Positions 32,855 through 44,948 of a DNA stretch of 64,000 bases are shown here, in pieces. Made by a program: the position numbers and the translations under genes. This stretch comes from Rhizohabitans arisaemae. GTDB taxonomy: Bacteria > Actinomycetota > Actinomycetes > Streptosporangiales > Streptosporangiaceae. How positions within the stretch are numbered: the stretch's first letter is position 1; every line of letters starts with the position of its first letter. The notes under the pieces are model-generated. The model saw only the letters and a program-made list of their open reading frames with translations, was not told the DNA's origin and ran no database searches. Where the stretch lies: contig NZ_BLRH01000001.1 of assembly GCF_025996515.1 (NCBI RefSeq), forward strand, positions 1 through 64,000. Direction: 5' to 3'.

Positions 32855-34929
32855 CGCCCCGCTCCGAAAGCCGGGTCGATCCGGTAACCGGCCGGAGGCT
32901 CCGCGCCGATCAGGTGGCGGGTGAGGAAGTCCCACTGGCGCCGCAGCACGTGCGCTTCGGCGGCGCCGTAGCCGTGCGTGGCGTTCGGCACCATGAGCAT
33001 CTCGAAGTCCTTGTCCTGCGCGATGAGCGCGTTGACGACGCGAAGCGACAGGCCGGGGTGGCAGTTCTCGTCCATTTCGCCGAAGAGCAGGAGCAGCTTG
33101 GCCCGGAGCCGCCCGGCCAGCGGGAGGGGCGACCCGGCGGTGTAGTCCTGGGGCGGCGGACCCTGGTAGGTCTCCCCCCAGATCGCGTAGTAGCCGCTGT
33201 GGTCGTGGTCGCCCGCCGAGGAGATCGCCGCGGTGAAGAACCCCGGGTGGCGGAGTACGGCGTGCAGCGCGGCGGCGCCCCCGGCGGAGTGCCCGGTCAC
33301 CCCGACCCGGGCCAGGTCGAGGTACGGCCGTTCGGCCGCGAGCTGCCTGATCGCCGCCACGTGGTCGTCGATGCCGACGGCCGCGGCCGGGTCGCCGTAG
33401 GAGGCGTCGTGGAAGGCCTTGGACCGGTACGGCGTGCCGCGGCCGTCCATGACGACGACCGCCAGGCCGAGCTGCGCCAGCATCGGGGCGCCGCCGACCG
33501 GGTCGAGCAGGAACGGGTCGATGGAGTAGCCGCGCAGCGTGGTCCGCAGCTGCCGGCTGATCTGCGGCCCGTTGTAGATCGAGTCCAGGATCGGGTAGCT
33601 GCCGGAGGCGTCGAAGTCCGCGGGCAGGTGGAGCAGGCCGTACAGGTCGGTCACGCCGTCGGCCGCCTTGACGGTGAACGCCTCCGGCGCCCGGTACCCC
33701 GCCTGCTCCAGGGCGGAGACGTCGGCGCGTTCCAGTTCGGCGACGACCGCCCCGTCGGCGTCGCGCAGGACGGTGACCGGGGGCGTGTCCGGCGCCGCGT
33801 GGGTGTCGACGAACCGGAGTCCGTCGGGGGACGCGACGACGTGGTGGTCGGTGTCCTCGGGGGTGAGCACGACGACGCCGGTCCCGTCCAGGTCGGCCCG
33901 GCACAGCCGGCGGTGGTAGGGGTTGGTCCCGTGGCCGCCGGAGAGGAAGTAGACCCGCCGGGCGCCCCAGTCGAGGTGCACCAGGTCGCGGACGAGCCAT
34001 TCCCCTTCGGTGACGGCGTTCTTCAGCTCGCCCCGCTCGTACCGGTACAGGTGACCCCAGCCGGAGCGGTCGGAGTACCAGAGCACCTCGTCGCCGTGGG
34101 CGCGGACCAGGGGGAACTCCACCACGGTCGGCGAGGAGTTCATGATGGTTTCGCCGGCCTCCTCCAGGACGACCTCGGCAGCGCCGGTCCGCGCGTCGAT
34201 CCGGTACAGCCGCGCCCCTTGATAGCCGCGGGTGCCGTACAGCATCCAGAGGGTCTCGTCGTCCTCCCACCAGACGCGCCCGATGCCGAGCGGGGCGTCG
34301 TGGGTGAAGGTCAGCGGCTCGATCACGACGTCGACCCGCTCCCCCGTCTCCGCGTCGAAGACCACCAGCCGGAAGACCGGCAGCGGGTCGCCGGGCATCT
34401 CGTAGTGGACGGTGCGGACCAGCGGCCGCGGGCTCCCGTCCGGCGGGCACGACTGGGTCATGGTGAGCGTCGGCACGTGCCGCTGGTCCACTCGGTGGGT
34501 GACGAACCGGCGCCCGTCCGGTGCCCACTCCACCTGCGGCGAGGTGGCCATGCCGTTCTGTACGGCGACGATCGGCAGCGCGCTCTGGTCGCTCGGGAGC
34601 CCGTAGGCGTGGCCGGGCTCGCCGTCGGCGGTGATCGGCGCGCCGTTCACCGCCAGGTTCCCCGCCGTGACGGTCACGGTGTACTCCCCGCCGGGGGAGA
34701 CCCGCATCCCGGTCACCTCCGCGGGCAGGGCCGGCTCGCCGCCCGGGTCCTCGATCTCCCACCGCTCCCCCGTCGTCGCCGACACCCGGACGCACCGGGG
34801 GCCTTCGAGGGTGTTCACCCGGTACCGGAAGGTGTCCCCCTCCCAGATCGGGACCACCGTCGCCCGGTGGATCAGGGCGTCCTGGCGGGCGATGTACAGC
34901 GCCTCGGCGCGTCGATAGTTCTCGTTCAC
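32851..34929 (-). CDS. S9-family prolyl oligopeptidase (DPP-IV-like)
   Basis: Protein of 692 residues. The N-terminal part (about 1-420) reads like an eight-bladed beta-propeller, with repeated W-D and YRIDARTG-type strands. The C-terminal alpha/beta-hydrolase domain has the nucleophile in VGVTGHSAGGAAALHA (Ser near 546), the acid in LLLFGEMDENCHP and the histidine in VPNATHGYG. It cleaves dipeptides from, or short, peptides. It has no signal peptide. GTG 34929 overlaps the MFS stop as GTGA, and its own stop overlaps the serine hydrolase start, so importer and two hydrolases are coupled. Confidence 0.93.
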   Translation of the reverse strand: MNENYRRAEALYIARQDALIHRATVVPIWEGDTFRYRVNTLEGPRCVRVSATTGERWEIEDPGGEPALPAEVTGMRVSPGGEYTVTVTAGNLAVNGAPITADGEPGHAYGLPSDQSALPIVAVQNGMATSPQVEWAPDGRRFVTHRVDQRHVPTLTMTQSCPPDGSPRPLVRTVHYEMPGDPLPVFRLVVFDAETGERVDVVIEPLTFTHDAPLGIGRVWWEDDETLWMLYGTRGYQGARLYRIDARTGAAEVVLEEAGETIMNSSPTVVEFPLVRAHGDEVLWYSDRSGWGHLYRYERGELKNAVTEGEWLVRDLVHLDWGARRVYFLSGGHGTNPYHRRLCRADLDGTGVVVLTPEDTDHHVVASPDGLRFVDTHAAPDTPPVTVLRDADGAVVAELERADVSALEQAGYRAPEAFTVKAADGVTDLYGLLHLPADFDASGSYPILDSIYNGPQISRQLRTTLRGYSIDPFLLDPVGGAPMLAQLGLAVVVMDGRGTPYRSKAFHDASYGDPAAAVGIDDHVAAIRQLAAERPYLDLARVGVTGHSAGGAAALHAVLRHPGFFTAAISSAGDHDHSGYYAIWGETYQGPPPQDYTAGSPLPLAGRLRAKLLLLFGEMDENCHPGLSLRVVNALIAQDKDFEMLMVPNATHGYGAAEAHVLRRQWDFLTRHLIGAEPPAGYRIDPAFGAGR

Positions 34930-36314
34930 TTCGGGTTGACTCCGATCGCGTGGTCGATCAGGGCGTCGAGATCGCCCATGAGGGTGGTGCGCAGGGTGCC
35001 GATGAGCAGCGAGCCGCCGACGGCGGGCAGGAGCAGCAGGAGCAGCGCCCCGCGCAGGTCGAGGAAGGCGGTCGCCAGGGCGAGCAGGCCGGCGCCGATC
35101 AGGCCGCCGAAGGCGACGATCAGGCCCAGGGTGGCCATGGCGTGTGCCCGGTCTTCGGGCCTGACCACCGACAGGCCGCCGATGAACAGACTCGGCCCGA
35201 TCACCGCGAGCAGCGCCTGGCCGAGGGCGAGCAGGGGCAGCGCGAACCAGACGCCGGGGACGAGGGCCGAGGCGGCGAAGGCCGAGGCCGCCAGCGCGAG
35301 CGCCCCGCCGCAGAGCATCATGAAACGGCCGGGACCCGCGCGGTAGGCGGCCTCGGCCCGCCCGCCGAACAGGGCCAGCGCCAGGATGGAGACCGCGGCC
35401 GCCGCACTGGAGAAGAGCCCGCGCTGCCCGGCGGAGAGCCCCCACTCCTCGTCCAGCAGCGAGGAGAGCACCACCCCGTACGGCACGGCGAGCGCGCCGA
35501 TCGCGGTGAAGCCCAGCGACATCCGCCGGACCGAGCGGATCCGCATCACCCGCCGGACCGTGGCGAAGAACCCGGGCAGATCGCCGTGACCGGTCGGCGG
35601 GCCGGTCCCGGCCCGCGAACTCAGCTCGGCCACGTCCCAGCGCCCGAGCGCCGGCTCGCGCAGCCGGGTCGCGTAGAGGCAGGCGAGGACGGAGATCGCG
35701 CCGAGCACGACGAACACCCCCCGCCAGTCCAGGCCGGGCCAGGTGACCAGGCCGGCGATGAACAGCGGGACGAGGATGCCCGCCAGCGGGGTGGCGGAGG
35801 AGTAGAGCGACATGATCCGCATCCGCGCTCCGGGCGGGTAGGCGTCCATGAGCAGCGGCGGATGGAGCAGCGCCACCGCGCCGGTGGTGGCCCCGTTGAC
35901 CAGCATCAGCGCGGCCAGCGAGCCGGGCCCGTGCACCATGCCGGTGAAAAGGGTGGTCGCGCTCCAGGCGAAGCCGGTGGCGAGCGCCAGCCGTACCCGG
36001 TGCGGGTAGCGGCGGAGCATCGCGGCGATCGCGAACGGGGCCAGGCCCGCGGCGACGCCCTGGACGCCGATGACGCCGGAGATCGTGCCGAGGTCCACCC
36101 CGAGGTCGGCGGAGATCTCCGGGGTGAGCACGGTGAAGACCTGGGTCTGGAAGCCGTCGACGACGGCGAGGAGGGTGAGCCCGGCCATGAAGGTGAGGCC
36201 GGTGCCGTGTTCGCGCAGGGTGCGCAGGAGCGGCGCGGTGTCGTTGGCTCTGCCCGTCACCCCGAGCACGGCCCGGGCGTCCTCCCGGGACAGCGGGGTG
36301 GATGGATCGTTCAT
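34926..36314 (-). CDS. MFS transporter, 12 membrane helices
   Basis: Protein of 462 residues with about 12 hydrophobic helices and a polar N-terminal stretch of 40 residues. The first helix holds TFMAGLTLLAVVDGFQTQVF, and the central loop about 215-250 is basic (MRIRSVRRMS). It resembles MFS proteins without an obvious drug-efflux signature. It is the first gene of an operon with two peptide hydrolases, so import of a peptide-like substrate, or export of a product, is plausible. A 9-bp inverted repeat lies 83 bp upstream of ATG 36314, in the region shared with the divergent two-component system. Confidence 0.88.
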   Translation of the reverse strand: MNDPSTPLSREDARAVLGVTGRANDTAPLLRTLREHGTGLTFMAGLTLLAVVDGFQTQVFTVLTPEISADLGVDLGTISGVIGVQGVAAGLAPFAIAAMLRRYPHRVRLALATGFAWSATTLFTGMVHGPGSLAALMLVNGATTGAVALLHPPLLMDAYPPGARMRIMSLYSSATPLAGILVPLFIAGLVTWPGLDWRGVFVVLGAISVLACLYATRLREPALGRWDVAELSSRAGTGPPTGHGDLPGFFATVRRVMRIRSVRRMSLGFTAIGALAVPYGVVLSSLLDEEWGLSAGQRGLFSSAAAAVSILALALFGGRAEAAYRAGPGRFMMLCGGALALAASAFAASALVPGVWFALPLLALGQALLAVIGPSLFIGGLSVVRPEDRAHAMATLGLIVAFGGLIGAGLLALATAFLDLRGALLLLLLPAVGGSLLIGTLRTTLMGDLDALIDHAIGVNPK

Positions 36315-36396
36315 GCGGCCTCCTGGTGAGGGACTTCGAGGTTCCCGCCGGGAGTACGGCCGCCACCAGCCGCGGAAGATCTGTACGGGCATCGCC

Positions 36397-36421
36397 AAAG
36401 TAGGGTGGGTGCCCCTACTTT
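36397..36421. promoter_or_regulatory. Candidate response-regulator operator, site 1
   Basis: Perfect arms AAAGTAGGG (36397-36405) and CCCTACTTT (36413-36421) with a 7-bp spacer, between the divergent MFS operon and kinase gene. A site with the same GTAGGG/CCCTAC core occurs at 39623-39642 before the second serine hydrolase, at almost the same distance from the start codon. Confidence 0.7.
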
Positions 36422-36479
36422 CGTCGGTGTTCGCCCAGGTGAGGGGGGAAATCGCCGGATCGGCGGGTACCGTGGTCGC

Positions 36480-37604
36480 ATGCCGTCCCACACCTCCGCC
36501 CGCAAGCTGGCCGGGGACGTCCTCCTCGCCTGCGCCGTGGGCGCGGTGGGCGTGGCGAGCGACCTGGTGATCAGCGGGGTGGTCCCGCTGGTGCCGGTGC
36601 CGGACTTCCCCTGGCGGGGGGTCCTGATCCAGGTGATCGCGGCGGCGCTGCTGCTCGTCCGGCGGAGCCACCCGCTCCAGGTGGCGCTGCTGACGATCCC
36701 GCTCGCGTATCTGGAGGCACCCGTCGCGGTGCCCTTCGCGCTCTACTCCCTCGGCGCGCACCTGGGCCGGCGCCGGCTCCTCATCGGCGTCGCGGCCGTG
36801 ACCATGCTGGCGATGTCGCGTGTCTGGGAGGCGCAGACCCTGGCGACGGCGATCCAGCTGATCTCCGTCAGCGGGCTGTTCACGATCCCGGCGACCCTGC
36901 TCGGCCTCTACATCGACAGCACCCGGCGGCTCAACCGGGCGCTCGCCGAACGGGCCGAGCGCGCCGAGGCGGAGCAGCGGCTCCGGATCGAGCAGGCCCG
37001 GGCCGAGGAGCGCACCCGGCTCGCCCGTGAGATGCACGACGTGGTGACCCACCATGTGAGCCTCATGGTGCTCCAGGCCGGGTCCCTGCGGATGTCCGCG
37101 CCGACGAAGGAAGTCCGGCGGGCCGCCGAGGAGCTGCGCGCGACCGGGCGGCGTGCCCTGGACGAGTTGCGGGAGGTGGTCGGCGTCCTGCACGACGCCG
37201 AACCGGTCGAGCTCGCCCCCCAGCCCACCCTGGTCGACCTGTCCCGGCTGGTCGCCGAGTCCGGCGTCGCGGCCGAGCTCACCCAGGACGACGGCATCAC
37301 CGTCTCGGCCGCGCTGGGCCGCACTGCCTACCGGGTCGTCCAGGAGGCGCTGACCAACGCCCGCAAGCACGCCCCCGGCGCCCCCGTCCGGGTCCGGGTG
37401 AGCCGGGACGGCGCGGGGCTGCGGGTGAGCGTCAGCAACCCGGCCGCCCCTCGGGAGAGCCGGCCGGTGATGCCGCCCTCGTCGCGGACCGGGCTGCTCG
37501 GGCTGCGGCAGCGGGTCGAGCTGGTCGGCGGCGCCTTCCACGCGGCGCCCACCCCCGAGGGCGGTTTCGAGCTGACGGCGAGCCTCCCGGCGGTGACCCG
37601 GTGA
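36480..37604 (+). CDS. Two-component sensor histidine kinase
   Basis: Protein of 374 residues. Residues 1-150 contain four to five membrane helices. A coiled coil (RLNRALAERAERAEAEQRLR) leads into the HisKA_3 domain with the phosphorylated His in REMHDVVTHHVSLMVLQAG. The HATPase domain has VVQEALTNARKHAPG and SRTGLLGLRQRVELVGG. The start is ATG 36480. The gene overlaps the response regulator by 4 bp. Position between two serine-hydrolase units that share an operator-like repeat suggests that this pair senses a peptide or envelope signal and controls them. Confidence 0.92.
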   Translation: MPSHTSARKLAGDVLLACAVGAVGVASDLVISGVVPLVPVPDFPWRGVLIQVIAAALLLVRRSHPLQVALLTIPLAYLEAPVAVPFALYSLGAHLGRRRLLIGVAAVTMLAMSRVWEAQTLATAIQLISVSGLFTIPATLLGLYIDSTRRLNRALAERAERAEAEQRLRIEQARAEERTRLAREMHDVVTHHVSLMVLQAGSLRMSAPTKEVRRAAEELRATGRRALDELREVVGVLHDAEPVELAPQPTLVDLSRLVAESGVAAELTQDDGITVSAALGRTAYRVVQEALTNARKHAPGAPVRVRVSRDGAGLRVSVSNPAAPRESRPVMPPSSRTGLLGLRQRVELVGGAFHAAPTPEGGFELTASLPAVTR

Positions 37605-38251
37605 TCCGGGTGCTCCTCGTCGACGACGAGCGGCTGGTCTGCGCACATCTGCGGGCGATCCTGTCCCGGGCCGGTGACCTCGAGGTGGTCGGGGAGGCCT
37701 ACGACGGCGCCGAGGCGGTGGAGGCGTGCCTGCGGCTGACGCCCGACGTGGTGCTGATGGACATCCGGATGCCCGGGGTGGACGGGCTCACCGCCGCCGA
37801 GCGGATCTGCGGTGTGCCCGGGGCGCCGAAGGTGATCATGCTGACCACCTTCGACGTGGACGAGTACGCCGTACGGGCGCTGCGGGCCGGGGCCGTCGGT
37901 TTCCTGCTCAAGGACACCGACCCCGAGGATCTGATCGACATCGTCCGGGTCGGGGCCGAGGGGCACGCGATCGTCTCCCCCGCCCTGACCCGGCGGCTGA
38001 TCAACGCCTTCGCCGCCGCCGAACCCGCCCGGGACCAGGCGCGGAGCCTCGTCGCCGAGCTGACCGAACGCGAACGGGAGGTGCTCACCTGCCTGGGGCA
38101 GGGGCTGTCCAACGCGCAGATCGGCGGACGGCTGTTCCTCAGCGAGACGACGGTGAAAGGGCACGTCTCCCGGCTGCTCGCCAAACTCCGCTGCGCCAAC
38201 CGCACCCAGGCCGCGCTGCTCGCCTACGACGCGGGTCTGGTCAGCCGCTGA
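37601..38251 (+). CDS. NarL/LuxR-family response regulator
   Basis: Protein of 216 residues. The receiver has D8/D9, the phosphoacceptor D54 in VVLMDIRMPG and lysine in FLLKDTDPED. The LuxR helix-turn-helix holds LTEREREVLTCLGQGLSNAQ and ETTVKGHVSRLLAKLRC. GTG 37601 overlaps the kinase stop (GTGA). Its 3' end overlaps that of the convergent serine hydrolase by 11 bp. The likely targets are the MFS-peptidase operon and the convergent hydrolase, through the GTAGGG-CCCTAC repeats. Confidence 0.94.
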   Translation: MIRVLLVDDERLVCAHLRAILSRAGDLEVVGEAYDGAEAVEACLRLTPDVVLMDIRMPGVDGLTAAERICGVPGAPKVIMLTTFDVDEYAVRALRAGAVGFLLKDTDPEDLIDIVRVGAEGHAIVSPALTRRLINAFAAAEPARDQARSLVAELTEREREVLTCLGQGLSNAQIGGRLFLSETTVKGHVSRLLAKLRCANRTQAALLAYDAGLVSR

Positions 38252-39539
38252 CCCGCCGGGCGGCGAACGCCCCGTTGAGGAAGCGCGTCGCGCGGCCGTC
38301 CGGGCCGGGGACGAAGGCGACGTCCCACCGGTGCATGCCGCCGAGCCGGTCGTCGGCCGGCTGGAACCGGTGGTCGCCGAGCGGCAGCAGGTCGCAGGTG
38401 AGTCGCTCCCCGTCCGATTCGGCGGTGACCGCGAGGCCGCCCGGCCGCTCCGTCACCGCGTAGCGCGTGTCGTAAGTCCGGTAGACACCGGTGTAGCGGG
38501 AGGCGTCCACGGGAAGCCCGAGGCCCGGCTCCGCCCGTACCGGCACGGCCAGGCCCAGCAGGTCGGCGCAGACCCCGGCGAAGACCGCGTCCGCGAAGGG
38601 GTAGCCCTGCGACGGGGTGTTGACGGTCACGGCGAGCGCCGTGTTCCGCTCCGGGATCCAGACCAGGGTGGAGGAGCCGCCGAGGTTGGTGCCGCCGTGG
38701 CCGTACACCGCGGTCCCGTCCCAGACCTTCCGGTACGGCCCGGCGCACCACTGCTCGGCGAACCACCGGGCCTCGACCTCGGTGTGCGGGGTCTGCATCG
38801 TCGCGACCGCGTCCGGCGACAGGACCCCGGCGCCGCCGCCCAGGATCATCACGCCGAACCGGGCGAGATCGCCGGCGGTGGCGCACAGGGTGCTCCCGGC
38901 CGGGCCGAGGCCCCGGGAGAAGCACCACGGCCGGACCACCTCGCCGCCGACGGTATGCCCGACGGCGACCCGATGATAGACCAGGTCCTCGTCCCGGCTC
39001 ACGGTCCGGGCCAGTCCCGCCGGGCCGGCCAACCGCCGCTGCAGCGCCTCGTCCCAGGTCAAGCCGGTGAGGCGCTCGATCAGCAGCCCGGACACGACCG
39101 TCGAGGCGTTGGAGTAGCCGAACCCCTCCCCCGGCGCGAAGACCGGGGGGATCTCGGCCAGAAGCTCGGCGTAGCGGGCCACGCAGTCGTCGCCGCGCCC
39201 GGTGTCGACGTACGGACCGTTGTCCAGACCGCTGGTCATCGACAGCAGGTGCCGGGGGGTGAGCGTCCCTTCACCGGGGAGCCTCAGCTCCGGCAGATAC
39301 TCCGAGACCGGGGCGTCCAGGTCGGCCCGTCCCTCGTCCACCAAGCCGAGAACGAGCGCCGCGGTGTGCAGTTTGGCGGTGGAGCCGATCTGGAACAGCG
39401 TGTCGGGGGTGACCGGCGTGCCCAGTTCGGCGTTGGCGACACCGGTCGCGTACTCGGTGAGCTCCCCGTCCACCGCGATCGCCAGCTGGGCGCCGGTGAT
39501 CCGCAGTCGCGCCGCGGTCTCGGCCAGCAATTCGTCCAT
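38241..39539 (-). CDS. Serine hydrolase, beta-lactamase/D-aminopeptidase type, second copy
   Basis: Protein of 432 residues, same architecture as the enzyme at 31484-32854. SxxK is S53-K56 in LFQIGSTAKLHTA, YxN is in GFGYSNASTV and the third motif is VYGHGGTNLGG. The C-terminal beta domain starts DASRYTGVYRTYDTRY. The two proteins are paralogues with only moderate identity. ATG 39539 is the start; the frame is open upstream to 39632, but that region contains the operator-like repeat. It is a separate transcription unit, convergent with the two-component genes. Confidence 0.9.
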   Translation of the reverse strand: MDELLAETAARLRITGAQLAIAVDGELTEYATGVANAELGTPVTPDTLFQIGSTAKLHTAALVLGLVDEGRADLDAPVSEYLPELRLPGEGTLTPRHLLSMTSGLDNGPYVDTGRGDDCVARYAELLAEIPPVFAPGEGFGYSNASTVVSGLLIERLTGLTWDEALQRRLAGPAGLARTVSRDEDLVYHRVAVGHTVGGEVVRPWCFSRGLGPAGSTLCATAGDLARFGVMILGGGAGVLSPDAVATMQTPHTEVEARWFAEQWCAGPYRKVWDGTAVYGHGGTNLGGSSTLVWIPERNTALAVTVNTPSQGYPFADAVFAGVCADLLGLAVPVRAEPGLGLPVDASRYTGVYRTYDTRYAVTERPGGLAVTAESDGERLTCDLLPLGDHRFQPADDRLGGMHRWDVAFVPGPDGRATRFLNGAFAARRVSG

Positions 39540-39622
39540 GGACGCCACTGTCGCCGGGGTCGCGCGGGCCGGACAAGGCCGTCCGCCCAGGACACGCCTT
39601 TCGCCGGCCCGATCCGTGCTTT

Positions 39623-39642
39623 CGTAGGGCACGCCCCCTACG
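39623..39642. promoter_or_regulatory. Candidate response-regulator operator, site 2
   Basis: Perfect arms CGTAGGG (39623-39629) and CCCTACG (39636-39642), 6-bp spacer, 84 bp upstream of the second serine hydrolase start. It has the same core as site 1 at 36397-36421. Confidence 0.65.
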
Positions 39643-39812
39643 GACGTTCCGCCGGCCGCCGCGGGCGGGACACCGGGCCCGCCCGCCTGACCCGCGGGCA
39701 GCCGTACGGACCCGGTGCCGCTATCCGGCCCGCGGGGGACGAATCCGAAGCCCCACCCGCCTCGGCTCAGCCCCGCGGTGCCGCCGTACGGACACCGTGT
39801 CGCGCGGCAGGG

Positions 39813-40757
39813 TCAGTCCCACTCCCAGCGGATGCCGTGCACGCCGGGTTCCACGTCGAACTCGATCAGGTGTGCGGAGTTCCACCCGTCGAGGGAGAGC
39901 TCCGCGAGGTCGATCTTCTCGGAGTTGGCCCGGGACTGCCACACCCGGTAGGTGCGGGTGGGCAGGGCGGTCGGGTCGAAGAGGACCTGGAGCAGATACT
40001 CCCGGACGGGGAACCGGAACCCCCTGCTGAACTCGACCTCCTCCGGTCCGGTGGTGGCGTAGCCGAACTCGTACTCCAGGACGTAGGTCTCCCCCGCGCG
40101 GAGCGGGCGGTCGAGCAGGAGCTCCACCGCGACCAGCCCCGCGTCCGGATCGGCCCGGACCCGGCCCGGCCGGCAGAAGGTGACCCGCCGTGCGCTCGGG
40201 AGCGCCCCGCGGGGGTTGTAGTGGATCGCGACGTGCCGGTCGACCCCGTCACGGCGCGCCTGGAAGACGACCCGGCTCTGGACGACCAGTTCCTCCCGGG
40301 CGGCCCCGATCCGGACGCGGTCGTGATGGCTCAGCCAGGCGAGCTGCCCGTCGACCGGGCTCTCGATCTGGGTGAGCAGATCGTCCAGGTTCGAGTAGAC
40401 GGGGCAGAGGTCCTGGAAGGTGAGGGAGCCCGGCACATGGTCGAGCCATCTGCCGCGGGGGCGTCTCGGGCCGAGCAACGTCACCAGGGCGTCGTTCGGA
40501 AGGCCGAGGATGTCCTCCAGGAATCGGACGGCGAGCAGGGAGGTTTCGCGCTCGGGCCGGGAGCGTCCCCGCTGCCAGTTGCTCAGACTCGCCAGGCTGA
40601 CCGTCACGCCGCGCTCCCGGAGCCGCGCGTGGATCCGTTCGAGGCTCAGGCCGCGCGACTGAATCGCCGACCTCAAGGCATGCTCGAACGGACCGGTACG
40701 GAGCAGACTCGCGAGCTCACGTTCGGTGACCCGGCGTACACGTGTTGGCTCAAGCAT
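39813..40757 (-). CDS. XRE-type HTH regulator with C-terminal sensor-like domain
   Basis: Protein of 314 residues. The N-terminal helix-turn-helix (about 25-85) reads FEHALRSAIQSRGLSLERIH, then VSLASLSNWQRGRSRPERET. The remaining 220 residues form a beta-rich domain with no enzyme motif (for example RVVFQARRDGVDRHVAIHYN and VLEYEFGYATTGPEEVEF), ending in WEWD. Proteins of this layout are frequent in Streptosporangiaceae and Streptomyces, and their ligands are unknown. It is a lone gene between the second serine hydrolase and the peptidases; the ATG start at 40757 is clear. Any link to either neighbour is speculation. Confidence 0.8.
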   Translation of the reverse strand: MLEPTRVRRVTERELASLLRTGPFEHALRSAIQSRGLSLERIHARLRERGVTVSLASLSNWQRGRSRPERETSLLAVRFLEDILGLPNDALVTLLGPRRPRGRWLDHVPGSLTFQDLCPVYSNLDDLLTQIESPVDGQLAWLSHHDRVRIGAAREELVVQSRVVFQARRDGVDRHVAIHYNPRGALPSARRVTFCRPGRVRADPDAGLVAVELLLDRPLRAGETYVLEYEFGYATTGPEEVEFSRGFRFPVREYLLQVLFDPTALPTRTYRVWQSRANSEKIDLAELSLDGWNSAHLIEFDVEPGVHGIRWEWD

Positions 40758-41007
40758 CCTGCCACCTCAAAAGGACATCGGCCGCCGGGTGCCTTCTCGG
40801 CGGTCTTTGTCGCGCCCTTACTTGGACTGTCATTCGGATAGATTTCTTACTTATTTCCCGGCCACACCTATTGATGTGACACAAACCCATTACGCATATC
40901 TCAATGGGTTTTGAACCACACCAATAGCCGTGCCGTATCGGTTTCCGTCCTTGTTCTCTTCGGCCGCTTCGCGTCCGCCGATCGGCGTAGACACGATCCG
41001 GCCCGGC

Positions 41008-41037
41008 GGGCCCGGCCGGAGATCCCCGGCCGGGCCC
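41008..41037 (-). terminator. Strong hairpin terminator after the M28 peptidase gene
   Basis: Perfect 12-bp stem GGGCCCGGCCGG/CCGGCCGGGCCC with loop AGATCC, 13 bp beyond the stop codon of the peptidase gene. Confidence 0.7.
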
Positions 41038-41050
41038 CGATCGTCCCGGC

Positions 41051-44516
<3,466 letters not shown>

Positions 44517-44558
44517 GACAGCCTCCTTCTGCCGGGAGACTCGGACCGCGCGCATCAT

Positions 44559-44948
44559 CCAGCAAGGGGCATCAGTCAGACATCGCCAAAACTGTGAACA
44601 AAAACTTAGAACCCGACAAGCAGCGCGAAAGGCCCGCAGCTGGCGTGATCCGCTGGGTCGGGTAGTTCAGACTTATCTCTTAATACTCTGATTTTTCATG
44701 TCTTCCGAGTAGGAAGCTCTTAATAGTCAAATTCATGGCGATGTCTCAGCGAAAACGACATCTGATACCGGTACGGCGGCCTTCGCGCGATCGCCCGGGA
44801 AACCCGGCGACCGCCCAGCTCAGTCCGGCATCCGGCGTCGGCGCCGAAGCGAACCGTACAACACCTGAACACCGCGGCCGACAAGTGATCGTCAGATCGG
44901 CTGACACCGAACGGCGCGCGGCCGATCCACCCCCCGGCGGCGGCCGGG
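44559..44948. other. Intergenic region upstream of the M14 gene
   Basis: About 390 bp with no supported gene. The part 44650-44740 is AT-rich (TTATCTCTTAATACTCTG) and is the likely promoter area of the M14 gene. The rest holds the 3' flank of the sugar dehydrogenase gene. Confidence 0.45.
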
